Positions 8,463-16,911 of a stretch of 47,123 bases of DNA are shown piece after piece. The stretch spans positions 1 to 47,123 of the forward strand of contig JACMNL010000001.1 of the NCBI GenBank assembly GCA_014378525.1, given 5' to 3'. The translations under genes were made by a program, and so were the position numbers. The stretch comes from Bacteriovorax sp. (lineage in GTDB: Bacteria > Bdellovibrionota > Bacteriovoracia > Bacteriovoracales > Bacteriovoracaceae). Under the pieces are notes generated by a model, which was not told the DNA's origin, searched no databases, and saw nothing but the letters and a program-made list of their open reading frames with translations. Every line of letters starts with the position of its first letter. The stretch's first letter is position 1.

Positions 8463-8795
8463 TTATTCTTCCGTGTGTGCGTTCATATTCACGATGGCAC
8501 CCGGAAGAATTTCCAGAGACTTCGCAATAATTTTCCCATTCACCACAGCAGTCGGATATAAAGTCACGTTACCAGAAGATTTAATTTCTCCCGTAAATTC
8601 ACCATAAACTTCCAGATCACCACAACTAAGAGTAGCTTCAGTCACAGAGCCAATTTCTAAAACGATTTTAGCAGGCGCCGTTACGTTAATTACACCTTCA
8701 AGTTTCCCCAAAAGATGAGTTGTGCCGACAAAATTAAAATTCCCCGTAAGATTGGTAGATTTTCCAATTGTCGTGAACGTTTGGTTTTGAATCAT
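8463..8795 (-). CDS. bactofilin (polymer-forming cytoskeletal protein)
   Basis: A 110-residue single-domain bactofilin. The repeated short strands with glycine and hydrophobic residues (GTTHLLGKLEGVI, GDLEVYGEFTGEI, GKIIAKSLEILPGAIV) are the right-handed beta-helix of the family, which polymerises without nucleotides and organises cell-wall enzymes and cell shape. Very short tails make it almost only the core. The ribosome binding site AGGA precedes the ATG. It is last in an operon with an L,D-transpeptidase and a coiled-coil membrane protein, so a local scaffold for peptidoglycan remodelling is a sound inference. Confidence 0.9.
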   Translation of the reverse strand: MIQNQTFTTIGKSTNLTGNFNFVGTTHLLGKLEGVINVTAPAKIVLEIGSVTEATLSCGDLEVYGEFTGEIKSSGNVTLYPTAVVNGKIIAKSLEILPGAIVNMNAHTEE

Positions 8796-8804
8796 AAATT
8801 TATC

Positions 8805-9704
8805 CTACAGTTTTAGTGGAAGAGTGATGGACTGATAGTGAATCAGGTCGCCGCTTTTTGAAAAAATGAAAACAGTAAAAGAATAGTTTCCGGATTTTCT
8901 TGGTTTCACGAAGCTGGCATCGACTGGTCTAAATCTTTGAGTGGCAAACGGTTCACCAGCAGAGTAGTTGATTTGAAAATCATTTCCACCAAGCGCCTGC
9001 AGCGGATAGGCCTGTATAGCAATTTCATTTTTCATCAGGACAATGATGTGGCCTGAGATTTTTGAATCGTCTGTGACAGAAGGAATGATATTAAATTGCA
9101 AATTAACTGTATCGCGACCGATCGCCGTTTTAAATCCTGAAAGATTTAAGACTGCCGGACGTGTGCGGTCTTTTTGTCCCTGAATCGGTCGGAACAATGA
9201 AAGTGTTGAAAGGCCAATTGAGTTAGCATTTGCACTTGCTGCCGGAGCAGGGCAGGCCACAGGAGCAGGACATTTTAAATCTGTATTTGTTGTAGTTGTC
9301 GTCGCTGGTGTTGTTTTCACAGCAACATCAGTCGTAGTTTTTGCGGCCTCAGTAGTTTTCATTTCCTGAACCTGAGTGATTTCTTTTTTTAATTTTTCAT
9401 TTTCTTCGAGAGAAGCATTCAGCTGGTCCTGAAGTTTTTCCTGATTGGCCATCTCGGTTTTATTTTTCTGGTTATCGCGATAGCTTTTTAAAAGGTGAGT
9501 AGGGCTGGTGTTTAAAATTCCAATCGCTCCGAAGATCAGAGCGAATAATGTAACGGCCGGAAGTCCGATGAAAAACAAATAAATTTTTGAACGTTTGATT
9601 TCAAAATATTTAGGCGAGTCGTTTTTCTGATGGTAGATGATCGAAATACTGTCTTTTTTTTTCGGATCACTACCAGCAGGGTCAATACTATGCTGATCGC
9701 TCAC
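8805..9704 (-). CDS. single-pass membrane protein with coiled coil and periplasmic domain
   Basis: Not recognised as a named family. The 299-residue protein has a cytoplasmic start of about 40 residues, one membrane helix (about 44-66), a coiled coil (about 75-112), a low-complexity Thr/Ala/Pro linker with two Cys-Pro pairs (KCPAPVACPAP), and a beta-rich C-terminal domain. Translation starts at GTG directly after the upstream TAA, so it is coupled to the transpeptidase gene; AAAGG lies about 12 bases before. A membrane spanner between a cytoplasmic bactofilin and a periplasmic transpeptidase is well placed to connect them, which is inference from order and topology. Confidence 0.7.
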   Translation of the reverse strand: MSDQHSIDPAGSDPKKKDSISIIYHQKNDSPKYFEIKRSKIYLFFIGLPAVTLFALIFGAIGILNTSPTHLLKSYRDNQKNKTEMANQEKLQDQLNASLEENEKLKKEITQVQEMKTTEAAKTTTDVAVKTTPATTTTTNTDLKCPAPVACPAPAASANANSIGLSTLSLFRPIQGQKDRTRPAVLNLSGFKTAIGRDTVNLQFNIIPSVTDDSKISGHIIVLMKNEIAIQAYPLQALGGNDFQINYSAGEPFATQRFRPVDASFVKPRKSGNYSFTVFIFSKSGDLIHYQSITLPLKL

Positions 9705-10751
9705 TTAGTTTGCGCCTTTATCGTTTTTTACAGCTTCGCCTTCTTTGAAGAAACGAAGTGATGGCTCGAATGCCACTTTACCCATATTCTCAAGACCGTT
9801 TTTCGTAAAAACTTCGCTTACGATTTTCCAGTTGTAGTTATCGTCCTGCTTTAAATAAAGTAGTTTCCTACCTGTATCGTTTACTGTGTTTGACTGGTAG
9901 GCCTGAGTGAAAGTTACAACAGCATAGCTTTTAGATTTTAGGATTGAGATATGGTCCAGTTCAATTTTAGGTTGTCCTGGATTTGAAAAAACTGCTCGCT
10001 TATAATTTTTGTATGCAGCAAATTTTCCTTTTGAGTCACTAAATTCTGTCGGGTGGTAATAGCTGGCGTAAGTTTCAATATCTTTTTTCTTCCAGGCATC
10101 AAGCCATCCATCAACCAGTTTTTTTAATTCGTCTTTTTGTGTGTTGTACGTTTTTTCGTTTAAGTAAAGAAGGTCCTGTACAATAACGATCGGAGTTTTA
10201 TTAAGCTCTAAGTATTTTGACACATCAATCAGTTCATTGTTAGCAGTAACAACACACCCTCTTGAATCAAGTCCTTTATCGATTCTAGTTTCATCATTAG
10301 TTGAGTGAAGCCAGATTCCAGAACCTGTTTTTTTCATGTTTCTATCAATGACGTTTGGATAGTCAGTAACGAATGCACCAGCTCCGTAAATAGCACCTTG
10401 TGGTCCCGATTGAGCAACAAGTTGTTTGTTAGTTAAAAAATCTACAAAATTATAAATTCCTTCCGGCGTTCTGAAATCGCCTTCGGTTTCTTTATCACCA
10501 GCTTTTTTACCGGTTACAATTTGATATGAGTGAATCAGTTCCGGTTTACCATCAACATTTTTGAATAGGTGAAGTAAGTGCGTCGATTTTTCTGCAACCA
10601 AAACATGGTGTGCAAAAAAACTATCCATCATAAGAATTGGAGCCGGCATAACTTTTGTGTTTTCATTATTGGTTGCTTCTGCATATACGCTGCTTACAGG
10701 CAGTGAAAGAATAAAAGCAAACGATACAATCTTCGTGATCAAATTTTTCAT
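9705..10751 (-). CDS. L,D-transpeptidase (YkuD) with NTF2-like C-terminal domain
   Basis: Exported peptidoglycan enzyme, 348 residues. A signal peptide (1-24) is followed by a YkuD catalytic domain (about 48-195) with its signature H149 (IWLHSTND) and catalytic C166 in SRGCVV. The C-terminal part (about 215-330) resembles an NTF2/SnoaL-like domain, seen in some predatory and soil deltaproteobacterial transpeptidases. It could form 3-3 crosslinks, attach proteins or exchange D-amino acids; the sequence does not say which. The ribosome binding site is GAGGG. First gene of the operon with the coiled-coil protein and bactofilin. Confidence 0.92.
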   Translation of the reverse strand: MKNLITKIVSFAFILSLPVSSVYAEATNNENTKVMPAPILMMDSFFAHHVLVAEKSTHLLHLFKNVDGKPELIHSYQIVTGKKAGDKETEGDFRTPEGIYNFVDFLTNKQLVAQSGPQGAIYGAGAFVTDYPNVIDRNMKKTGSGIWLHSTNDETRIDKGLDSRGCVVTANNELIDVSKYLELNKTPIVIVQDLLYLNEKTYNTQKDELKKLVDGWLDAWKKKDIETYASYYHPTEFSDSKGKFAAYKNYKRAVFSNPGQPKIELDHISILKSKSYAVVTFTQAYQSNTVNDTGRKLLYLKQDDNYNWKIVSEVFTKNGLENMGKVAFEPSLRFFKEGEAVKNDKGAN

Positions 10752-10936
10752 TGAAATAACCCTCTAAAATAGTCAGGCATGGAATAAGAACTTACATTAT
10801 TTTAATCTAAATAATGCCCTTGAATCAACTTAAAAGCGTCATTAAGCACTTAGTACTATGATTTTCCTCAATATCAACCGAGAAGAAGAGGAGATATTAT
10901 AAAAGAAAACATAATTGATACTACCAAGGGTTGATC

Positions 10937-12625
10937 ATGAGTGGTGCTAAAAAAATTGAGACAGCTTCAAACGATCAGGTGAACGCAAAAATTCAGCGCA
11001 AATTTGATATTGTTTTTTCTGAAAATCACGTCTCTGAAAAATCCTCAAAAAATGAAAATTCCTCAATGGTATTCAATGACGATGCACTGGACTTTAATAC
11101 AGGTCTGGAAGAAGAGTTTGTTATGGAAAGAAATGGAAAAGGTAATGGCGATGGTGGAGATTCAGCCAAGAGTTCTGACTCATCAATCAATTTAGATTTT
11201 TCTCTGGATGATGAAACACCTGAGGTCCCTGTACCGGTAAAAGCTGCTGCACCGGCCGCTGCACCAAAAGATGCAGTTGATGGACTGGATTTCGATCTTG
11301 ATTTTAATATGGATGCAGATTTTGAATCTACACCCTCGACACCAGTAGCAGCAGTTTCGGAGAATTCAAAAGATGACAATATGGGATTCACATTAGATGA
11401 CTCCGATATTGACTCAAATAACATGGAGTTCGACGAGGCCACAAAAAAAACTGTCATGGTCAGCAGAGATCAGTTGACTCAATCCAATCTTGAAGAATTT
11501 AGTCTGGAAAAAACCGGAAGTTCCCATTCTACGTCTGACCTTATGAGTTCGGAAGAAGCAAAAGCAAATATTGAATCAACTATAAAAGATATTCTTCGCC
11601 CAAAATTCGACGATACAAAAGATATTGACCTGCAAGGACTGGAGTCATCTGGTGCAACGAATGCTGGCCTCGAAGATATGGAAGACAGTGAACTTTCTTT
11701 TAGAGAAAATACTCCTTCTAATGGTTTCGCTCTCGGCGATGTTTTAGATGATGATGCCTTTGCAATTGATACAGGGCCAGGTCTAAAAAAAGCTGCGTCA
11801 CCTGTAGCTGCACCAATGAGTAATGATTCAACAGGTGAATTTAATTTAGGTGATCTTGATACATCTTTCAACGCTGAAGAAGATGATATTTCAACTCCGG
11901 CACCGGTTGCGGCAGCATCAGTTCAAAAAGAAGTGTATAAAGAAGAAGTCCCGGCCCCACGATCAAATCCGGTATATGAAACACCAACTTCTATGGGGAT
12001 GGGCGGATCAAACATTACAACTGAAGATTCAATGCGCTTTCAGGCAACAATCAGAGCACTTCGTGAAGAAAGAGAAGAGATGCTCGCGCAGATTAAGAAT
12101 CTAAAAAATAATTCGAAGGAGCTGGAGCAGGATAACCTGACTTTAAAAGCAAACCTTGATGAAGCAAAAATTGAAATTACTATCTTAAGAAAACGCCACA
12201 TGGTGGAACTGGAAGACATCAAATATCGTTTAAGTTTAAGCGATGAGAAAAAAGCAATGGCCGATGAAAAAGCACGCCAGGCCGATTCTCGCCGTGAAAA
12301 ACTCGAGCAGAAAGTTCGCATCGATTTTAATCAGGTGAAGCAAAGAGAAAAAGAACTAGAGAGTAAACTAGAATTGCTTTCTATGGATGTTGATTCTCAG
12401 GTCCAAAGCCGTGACCAGAAAATTCTTGAGCTAAGAAGAAAAATTGACGCTCTTGAATTTAACATGGAAAATGCTTCAATAAAGGAGCAGAAGTCTCTTG
12501 ATGACAAACGTAAACTGGAAGACCGTCTAAACAAAATAATGAAAACGCTTAGACATTCTATTAAAAATCTTGAAGATGATATCGACCAAGCACACGTTGA
12601 TGACGATCATCAAAAGGAAAAGTAA
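10937..12625 (+). CDS. acidic low-complexity protein with C-terminal coiled coil (unknown)
   Basis: No family recognised. The first 360 residues or so of this 562-residue protein are disordered-looking, rich in Asp, Glu, Ser, Ala and Pro, with recurring short acidic-aromatic blocks (LDFDLDFNMD, LDFSLDDE, EFNLGDLD). Residues from about 365 to 555 form a long charged coiled coil. No signal peptide or membrane helix is seen. The layout recalls bacterial polar or gliding scaffold proteins, but that is only a resemblance. I chose the ATG at 10937, 7 bases after AAGGG, over a TTG two codons earlier. A diguanylate cyclase gene follows after 3 bases, suggesting a shared signalling or localisation role. 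Confidence 0.7.
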   Translation: MSGAKKIETASNDQVNAKIQRKFDIVFSENHVSEKSSKNENSSMVFNDDALDFNTGLEEEFVMERNGKGNGDGGDSAKSSDSSINLDFSLDDETPEVPVPVKAAAPAAAPKDAVDGLDFDLDFNMDADFESTPSTPVAAVSENSKDDNMGFTLDDSDIDSNNMEFDEATKKTVMVSRDQLTQSNLEEFSLEKTGSSHSTSDLMSSEEAKANIESTIKDILRPKFDDTKDIDLQGLESSGATNAGLEDMEDSELSFRENTPSNGFALGDVLDDDAFAIDTGPGLKKAASPVAAPMSNDSTGEFNLGDLDTSFNAEEDDISTPAPVAAASVQKEVYKEEVPAPRSNPVYETPTSMGMGGSNITTEDSMRFQATIRALREEREEMLAQIKNLKNNSKELEQDNLTLKANLDEAKIEITILRKRHMVELEDIKYRLSLSDEKKAMADEKARQADSRREKLEQKVRIDFNQVKQREKELESKLELLSMDVDSQVQSRDQKILELRRKIDALEFNMENASIKEQKSLDDKRKLEDRLNKIMKTLRHSIKNLEDDIDQAHVDDDHQKEK

Positions 12626-12628
12626 CTA

Positions 12629-13627
12629 ATGACACTCTCTCTTTCAAATTTTCTTAGTAATTTTCCTTTTTTTGAAAATGAAAAAAACCTAATTTCTCAT
12701 ATTGAAGAATTTTTAGCAGCGGAGTATCTGGTAAGGCCTTTACTGGTTTACTCGATTCATAATAAAATTTCTCCAATCGATATTAATAAATGCCGTACAG
12801 TTTTAGGAAAGGCAGACCGCCAGCAGCTTTATAGTGCAAAAATTCTTGATGATCTATTTATCAAGAGAACAGATCTGAAATCTCTTCCGTGTTTAAGCAT
12901 CAAAGTTGAAAACTGTTTTTACTATTTCCTGAACCTTGGTTTCAAAAAAAGCCAGTTTCATTTCGCAGTTTTTTCTGCTCCTACTGAAATTTCCACTGAT
13001 GTTCTTACATCCCTGTCGCAGTTTGCTGCCAGCCACTTAAAGATCATCCAGAAATTTGAAGACCTGTATAAAACCCATGAACTGATTCACATCGATGATG
13101 TAACAGGTTTATACAACCAGAGAAAACTCTACAAAGACTTAGCTCTTTTAGTTGATAAATTTCAAAAAGAAAAAGATCCGTTCTGCGTTTTATTCATCGA
13201 CATCGACTACTTTAAAAAAGTAAACGATACCTACGGGCATTTAGTCGGAACAAAACTCCTGGAGAACGTAGCAAGGGACATCAAGATTCTTCTCCGTGAC
13301 AGCGATATCAGTTATCGTTACGGTGGAGATGAGTTCGTTGTTATTCTGGTAAACTCAGACGCTGCTGCAGGAAAAATTGTAGGCGAGCGTATTCTTCAGA
13401 TCATTAAAGAGCGTATGTACGAAGTGGAAATCAGGGACGAAAAAAAGATGGTAAAATTAAGTGTTTCCATTGGAGTCGCTGAGTTCCCGACAGACGCCAT
13501 AAACTCACAGGAAATTCTCGCGATCGCCGACAGAATGATGTACGAAGCGAAAGAATCAGGACGTGGAGTTGTTTTTAATACACAGGATATTTTCAAAGCA
13601 AGTCTTAAAAAAGCTGTATCTAAATGA
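12629..13627 (+). CDS. diguanylate cyclase (GGDEF)
   Basis: Makes cyclic di-GMP from two GTP. The 332-residue soluble protein has an N-terminal sensor-like region of about 145 residues, perhaps GAF-like but not certain, then a full GGDEF domain. The catalytic motif YGGDEF is at 231-236, the metal-binding FIDIDYFKKVND is intact, and an inhibitory I-site RDSD (223-226) sits five residues before GGDEF, so product feedback is expected. It lies between the coiled-coil protein (3-base gap) and a phosphoesterase (ATGA overlap), forming one operon. Cyclic di-GMP often governs motility and lifestyle switches, including in Bdellovibrio. Confidence 0.93.
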   Translation: MTLSLSNFLSNFPFFENEKNLISHIEEFLAAEYLVRPLLVYSIHNKISPIDINKCRTVLGKADRQQLYSAKILDDLFIKRTDLKSLPCLSIKVENCFYYFLNLGFKKSQFHFAVFSAPTEISTDVLTSLSQFAASHLKIIQKFEDLYKTHELIHIDDVTGLYNQRKLYKDLALLVDKFQKEKDPFCVLFIDIDYFKKVNDTYGHLVGTKLLENVARDIKILLRDSDISYRYGGDEFVVILVNSDAAAGKIVGERILQIIKERMYEVEIRDEKKMVKLSVSIGVAEFPTDAINSQEILAIADRMMYEAKESGRGVVFNTQDIFKASLKKAVSK

Positions 13628-14703
13628 TCATCCTTGTATTGAGCGATCTACATTTAGGAAAAGGAAAATTTCTTAAAAATGGCCAGCTCAATTTACTGGA
13701 AGACTTTTTAGAAGATGAAAAATTCTTCGATTTCTGCGATTATTATTCTAAAGGCGAGTACGCCACTGAAGAAGTCCACCTGGTTTTAAACGGTGACATC
13801 TTAAATCTCATTCAAATTGACGTCGACGGAGTTTTCACCAACATTATTGATGATGAAGTCACCGTGCGTGCCATCGATGCCATTGTAAAAGGTCACCCGA
13901 AATTTTTTGAAGGCCTCAGACGTTTCATGAAAATTCCCGGTAAAAAAATTACCTACGTCATCGGAAACCATGATTCAGGAATGGCCTTTAAAGAGGCACA
14001 ACTTGCACTGAAAAGATATGTCGGTGATGAAATCGAATTCTGTTTTGAAGTGAATCTAAGTGGCGTGCATATTGAACACGGCCACCGTTTCGAAGTTATC
14101 AATACTGTTCCAAGCGAAAAATATTTTATGGAAGGTCCCAATGGAAAAATGATTTTGAATCTTCCGTGGGGAACATTGTTTTGTATCAATCTTCTTCCGG
14201 TTTTAAGAAAAGACCGTCCGAACATCGATAAAGTAAGACCACTCGGAAGTTATATCCGCTGGTGCTTTTTTTACGACTTTGCTTTTTTCATGAAGATGGC
14301 AAAAGTCGTTCTCGGTTATTTAATTCAAAGTAATTTTGATGAATACATTAAGCAGAATAAAAACTTCAAGACAACTCTAGCTATCTTAAAACAGGTTACG
14401 ATTTATCCATTGTATGGAAAAAAAGCGAAAGGAATCTTAAGACGTCACCCGGAAATTCATACTGTCGTCATGGGGCACACGCATGTTCAGGAATGGCAGC
14501 GTTTCCCTGAGAACAAATACTATTTCAATACGGGAACATGGAATACGATTCCGCATTTAGATGCCGGACAGATGGAAGCTTCAACGCGATTTACTTATGT
14601 GCAGATTAGAGTGGATAAAGAGAAACGTGCGCTTTTGACTGGGACAATGAACTTATGGCAAGGCAAGTGGAAGCCATTTCACGAAGAAGTGTCCGCAGTT
14701 TAA
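13624..14703 (+). CDS. calcineurin-like metallophosphoesterase
   Basis: A 359-residue two-metal phosphoesterase with all family motifs in order: DLHLG (residues 8-12), NGD, GNHD, HGH and GHTH. The regions between are longer than in small phosphatases, including an insert of about 100 residues between HGH and GHTH that contains hydrophobic segments (FFYDFAFFMKMA). The substrate is unknown; an LpxH-like role is possible but not shown. Its ATG overlaps the stop of the diguanylate cyclase gene, so it is co-translated. I see no HD-GYP or EAL motif, so cyclic di-GMP hydrolysis is not implied. Confidence 0.85.
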   Translation: MIILVLSDLHLGKGKFLKNGQLNLLEDFLEDEKFFDFCDYYSKGEYATEEVHLVLNGDILNLIQIDVDGVFTNIIDDEVTVRAIDAIVKGHPKFFEGLRRFMKIPGKKITYVIGNHDSGMAFKEAQLALKRYVGDEIEFCFEVNLSGVHIEHGHRFEVINTVPSEKYFMEGPNGKMILNLPWGTLFCINLLPVLRKDRPNIDKVRPLGSYIRWCFFYDFAFFMKMAKVVLGYLIQSNFDEYIKQNKNFKTTLAILKQVTIYPLYGKKAKGILRRHPEIHTVVMGHTHVQEWQRFPENKYYFNTGTWNTIPHLDAGQMEASTRFTYVQIRVDKEKRALLTGTMNLWQGKWKPFHEEVSAV

Positions 14704-14714
14704 GGCGGACACTT
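14687..14714. terminator. stem-loop at the end of the phosphoesterase gene
   Basis: A perfect 10-bp stem (AAGTGTCCGC / GCGGACACTT) closes an 8-base loop that holds the TAA stop of the phosphoesterase. It sits between two convergent genes. There is no solid T run on either side, so it may be a weak bidirectional terminator or a 3'-end stabiliser. Confidence 0.45.
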
Positions 14715-14724
14715 TCAAATCAAA

Positions 14725-15075
14725 TTATCTTTTTGTAGATGCTTTTTTAGTCGCTTTTTTAGCAACTTTTTTCGTAGCTTTTGCTACTTTCTTAGTCGCT
14801 TTTTTAGAAGTCTTTTTCATAGCAGCTTGTCTTTTTTTGATAGCTACTTCAACTTTTTTCTGGATCTTGTTTAATTCTTTCTTTTGTTCATTCATGAATT
14901 TTTTTGCTTTCTTCACTTCTTCAACAACAGTTTTTTCGATTCTTTTTTCAAGGCCTTTTTTCTCAACATGGAATTTATCAACCAGTCCTTGAACCAGGTG
15001 TTTTTTTCTTAATGTTTCGATTTCGTTTTTCAGGTCCTGGAAAGATTTCAGTAATTGTTTCTTGTTCATTTTCAC
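14725..15075 (-). CDS. lysine-rich histone-H1-like protein
   Basis: A very basic 116-residue protein. The first 75 residues or so look helical and coiled-coil forming, and the last 40 are a Lys/Ala/Thr/Val tail with repeating KKATKK and KKVAKK units, as in eukaryotic H1 tails and bacterial H1-like proteins such as AlgP or Hc1. It probably binds nucleic acid and compacts or regulates the chromosome, which is inference from composition. The GTG at 15073-15075 lies 6 bases after AGGAG and is the better start; an ATG two codons later is the alternative. Monocistronic between the convergent phosphoesterase and NAD synthetase. Confidence 0.75.
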   Translation of the reverse strand: MKMNKKQLLKSFQDLKNEIETLRKKHLVQGLVDKFHVEKKGLEKRIEKTVVEEVKKAKKFMNEQKKELNKIQKKVEVAIKKRQAAMKKTSKKATKKVAKATKKVAKKATKKASTKR

Positions 15076-15102
15076 TGTGAACTCCTATGTTGTTAATGCA
15101 AA

Positions 15103-16839
15103 TTAAAGCGTCTTCTTACTAATCGGGATTCTATGGCCGAAGCCGAAACTTTTTGGTTTCACCTTTATTATAGGGCAAAACTGTTTTCGTTTATACTCTG
15201 ATTTTGTTAAAAGTGAATAAACTTTTAAAACTTCTTCTTTATTGTGCCCGCGCTTGATGAGATCAGCTGCGGAAAAACGGGAAGACAGTAAAGCTTCGAG
15301 TATGGGATCCAATCGGTCATATGGCGGAAGACTTTGAGAGTCTTCCTGATTTTCTCTAAGTTCTGCACTTGGAGGACGCGAGATAATATCGGCCGGGATG
15401 AGATTCCCGTGGTGAGCATTAATATAATGGGCCAGTTCGAAGACTTCCGACTTCCATAAGTCACCCAATACAGAAAGGGCACCGACACTATCGCCGTAAA
15501 TAGTTGAGTAACCAACTGCGATTTCAGATTTGTTGGAAGTATTCATGACGGCAGAGTTCATATGATTGGATCTCATATAAATGAGAGCTCCTCTTAAACG
15601 GCTCTGGATATTTTCATCGGCAAGACCATTTAGTTCAGCGCCAAAATTATCTTTGTAAGAAGTTTTTATCGTCGAATGAATGAACTTAATCGGCATTGTT
15701 GTAAGCTTCACACCGAGATTTCTGCACAGGTCATATGAGAGATCAAAGCTGATTGAGCTCGAGTAAAATCCCGGCATAAAAATCGCTTCGAGTTCCAGCG
15801 GCATTGATTTTTGCAGCAGTTTTAAAATTGTTAAGACAAGTGCAGAGTCCATTCCACCTGAAAGGGCGATGGTAAATTTATTCAAGCCATTTTTAAGACA
15901 ATAATCGCGGATCCCCAGGAGAATCGCATCGAGAACTTCTTTACAACCGGCCACTCCCATCGGAGTCAATGTCATCGTATCACTCGAGAGTCTGGTTGAA
16001 AAAATAGTCATCCAGCTGTTGTTATTTGAATGGTAGCTTCTCATATTTTGTTTTGAAGGAGCTTTGTACTCAGGACATTCAAGCGATAATATTTGCGGTT
16101 TAAAACCTTCCGCCATTTTTACAACTTCATTTCCATCAACTACAAAAGTATGTCCGTCGAATATAATTTCATCTTCTGCGCCCACACGATTCACGTAAAC
16201 AAATGGTGCTTCCAGGAATTGAGAAATTTCCAGTGCACGATTCACTCTCATCTCAACTTTGCCGAGGTGGTAGGGGCTGGCATTGATACTCACCACTAAA
16301 TCACAGTCTTTAAATTCCTTTAACTGTTCAACCGGATCGATTTCGTGAAGATGAGAAAACCAGATGTCTTCACAGATCAGAAGCCCAATAGATTTTCCGT
16401 CAAATTCAAAAACTTTCGGAGCAGAACCGGGAGTAAAATATTTTTTTTCTTCGTAAAGATCGTAATTAGGAAGCAGTTGTTTAGTGTAGAGCACGCGGAG
16501 TTTTTTCCCCGGCTCCATGATGTACATGACGTTTTCAATAAGCGCGGGCCATCCCAGCGAATCAAATTCGTAAGCAAGTCCACCAAAGAGTAACGCGAGA
16601 GGTGAAGAACTTTTCAATTGTCGCTCTGACCAAATAGACAAATCGACTAAGAAGGCCAGGTAGTCATCAATAAAAGTCTTTTTGAGAGGCAAATCCTGCA
16701 GCGGATATCCAGTAAGAAACAACTCGGGAAAAATATGAAGCCCGGCCAGATTGCCTTTTTGGAAGGTGGTCGTTAGGTACTTAAAAATGCCTTCGAAGTC
16801 AGCAATTTCATGGTGCGTTTGGTGAAGATTTAATTGCAT
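15103..16839 (-). CDS. nadE: glutamine-dependent NAD+ synthetase
   Basis: Last step of NAD synthesis: nicotinate adenine dinucleotide to NAD+, with ammonia from glutamine. The N-terminal nitrilase domain shows the Glu-Lys-Cys triad in PELFLTGYP, TKQLLPNYDLYEE and LLICEDIWF. The C-terminal synthetase domain has the ATP P-loop LSGGMDSALVL and STIYGDSVGALSVLGDLWKSEV. About 578 residues, normal for the fused form. I start at the ATG at 16839 because its GGAAG is 6 bases upstream and MQLNLHQTH aligns with the usual N-terminus; an ATG four codons earlier (16851) is also possible. Confidence 0.93.
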   Translation of the reverse strand: MQLNLHQTHHEIADFEGIFKYLTTTFQKGNLAGLHIFPELFLTGYPLQDLPLKKTFIDDYLAFLVDLSIWSERQLKSSSPLALLFGGLAYEFDSLGWPALIENVMYIMEPGKKLRVLYTKQLLPNYDLYEEKKYFTPGSAPKVFEFDGKSIGLLICEDIWFSHLHEIDPVEQLKEFKDCDLVVSINASPYHLGKVEMRVNRALEISQFLEAPFVYVNRVGAEDEIIFDGHTFVVDGNEVVKMAEGFKPQILSLECPEYKAPSKQNMRSYHSNNNSWMTIFSTRLSSDTMTLTPMGVAGCKEVLDAILLGIRDYCLKNGLNKFTIALSGGMDSALVLTILKLLQKSMPLELEAIFMPGFYSSSISFDLSYDLCRNLGVKLTTMPIKFIHSTIKTSYKDNFGAELNGLADENIQSRLRGALIYMRSNHMNSAVMNTSNKSEIAVGYSTIYGDSVGALSVLGDLWKSEVFELAHYINAHHGNLIPADIISRPPSAELRENQEDSQSLPPYDRLDPILEALLSSRFSAADLIKRGHNKEEVLKVYSLLTKSEYKRKQFCPIIKVKPKSFGFGHRIPISKKTL

Positions 16840-16911
16840 GAATGCTTCCATTGATCTAAATTTACTTCCTAGATAATAATACGAAACACGATACTTTTCA
16901 CCTGGAAACTT

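Noticed and set aside
10880..10936. Purine-rich GAGGAG with a possible short leader peptide before the acidic protein
   Set aside because: The only frame would need ATT as start codon and gives 12 residues; no attenuator structure is seen. Treated as untranslated leader.
11026..11457. Antisense serine-rich reading frame inside the acidic protein gene
   Set aside because: Serine richness is the mirror of Asp/Glu/Ala codons on the coding strand; no ribosome binding site or family similarity.
14725..14830. Tandem repeat or CRISPR-like array in the lysine-rich gene
   Set aside because: The repeats are codons for KKATKK units within a coding frame, with no spacers.
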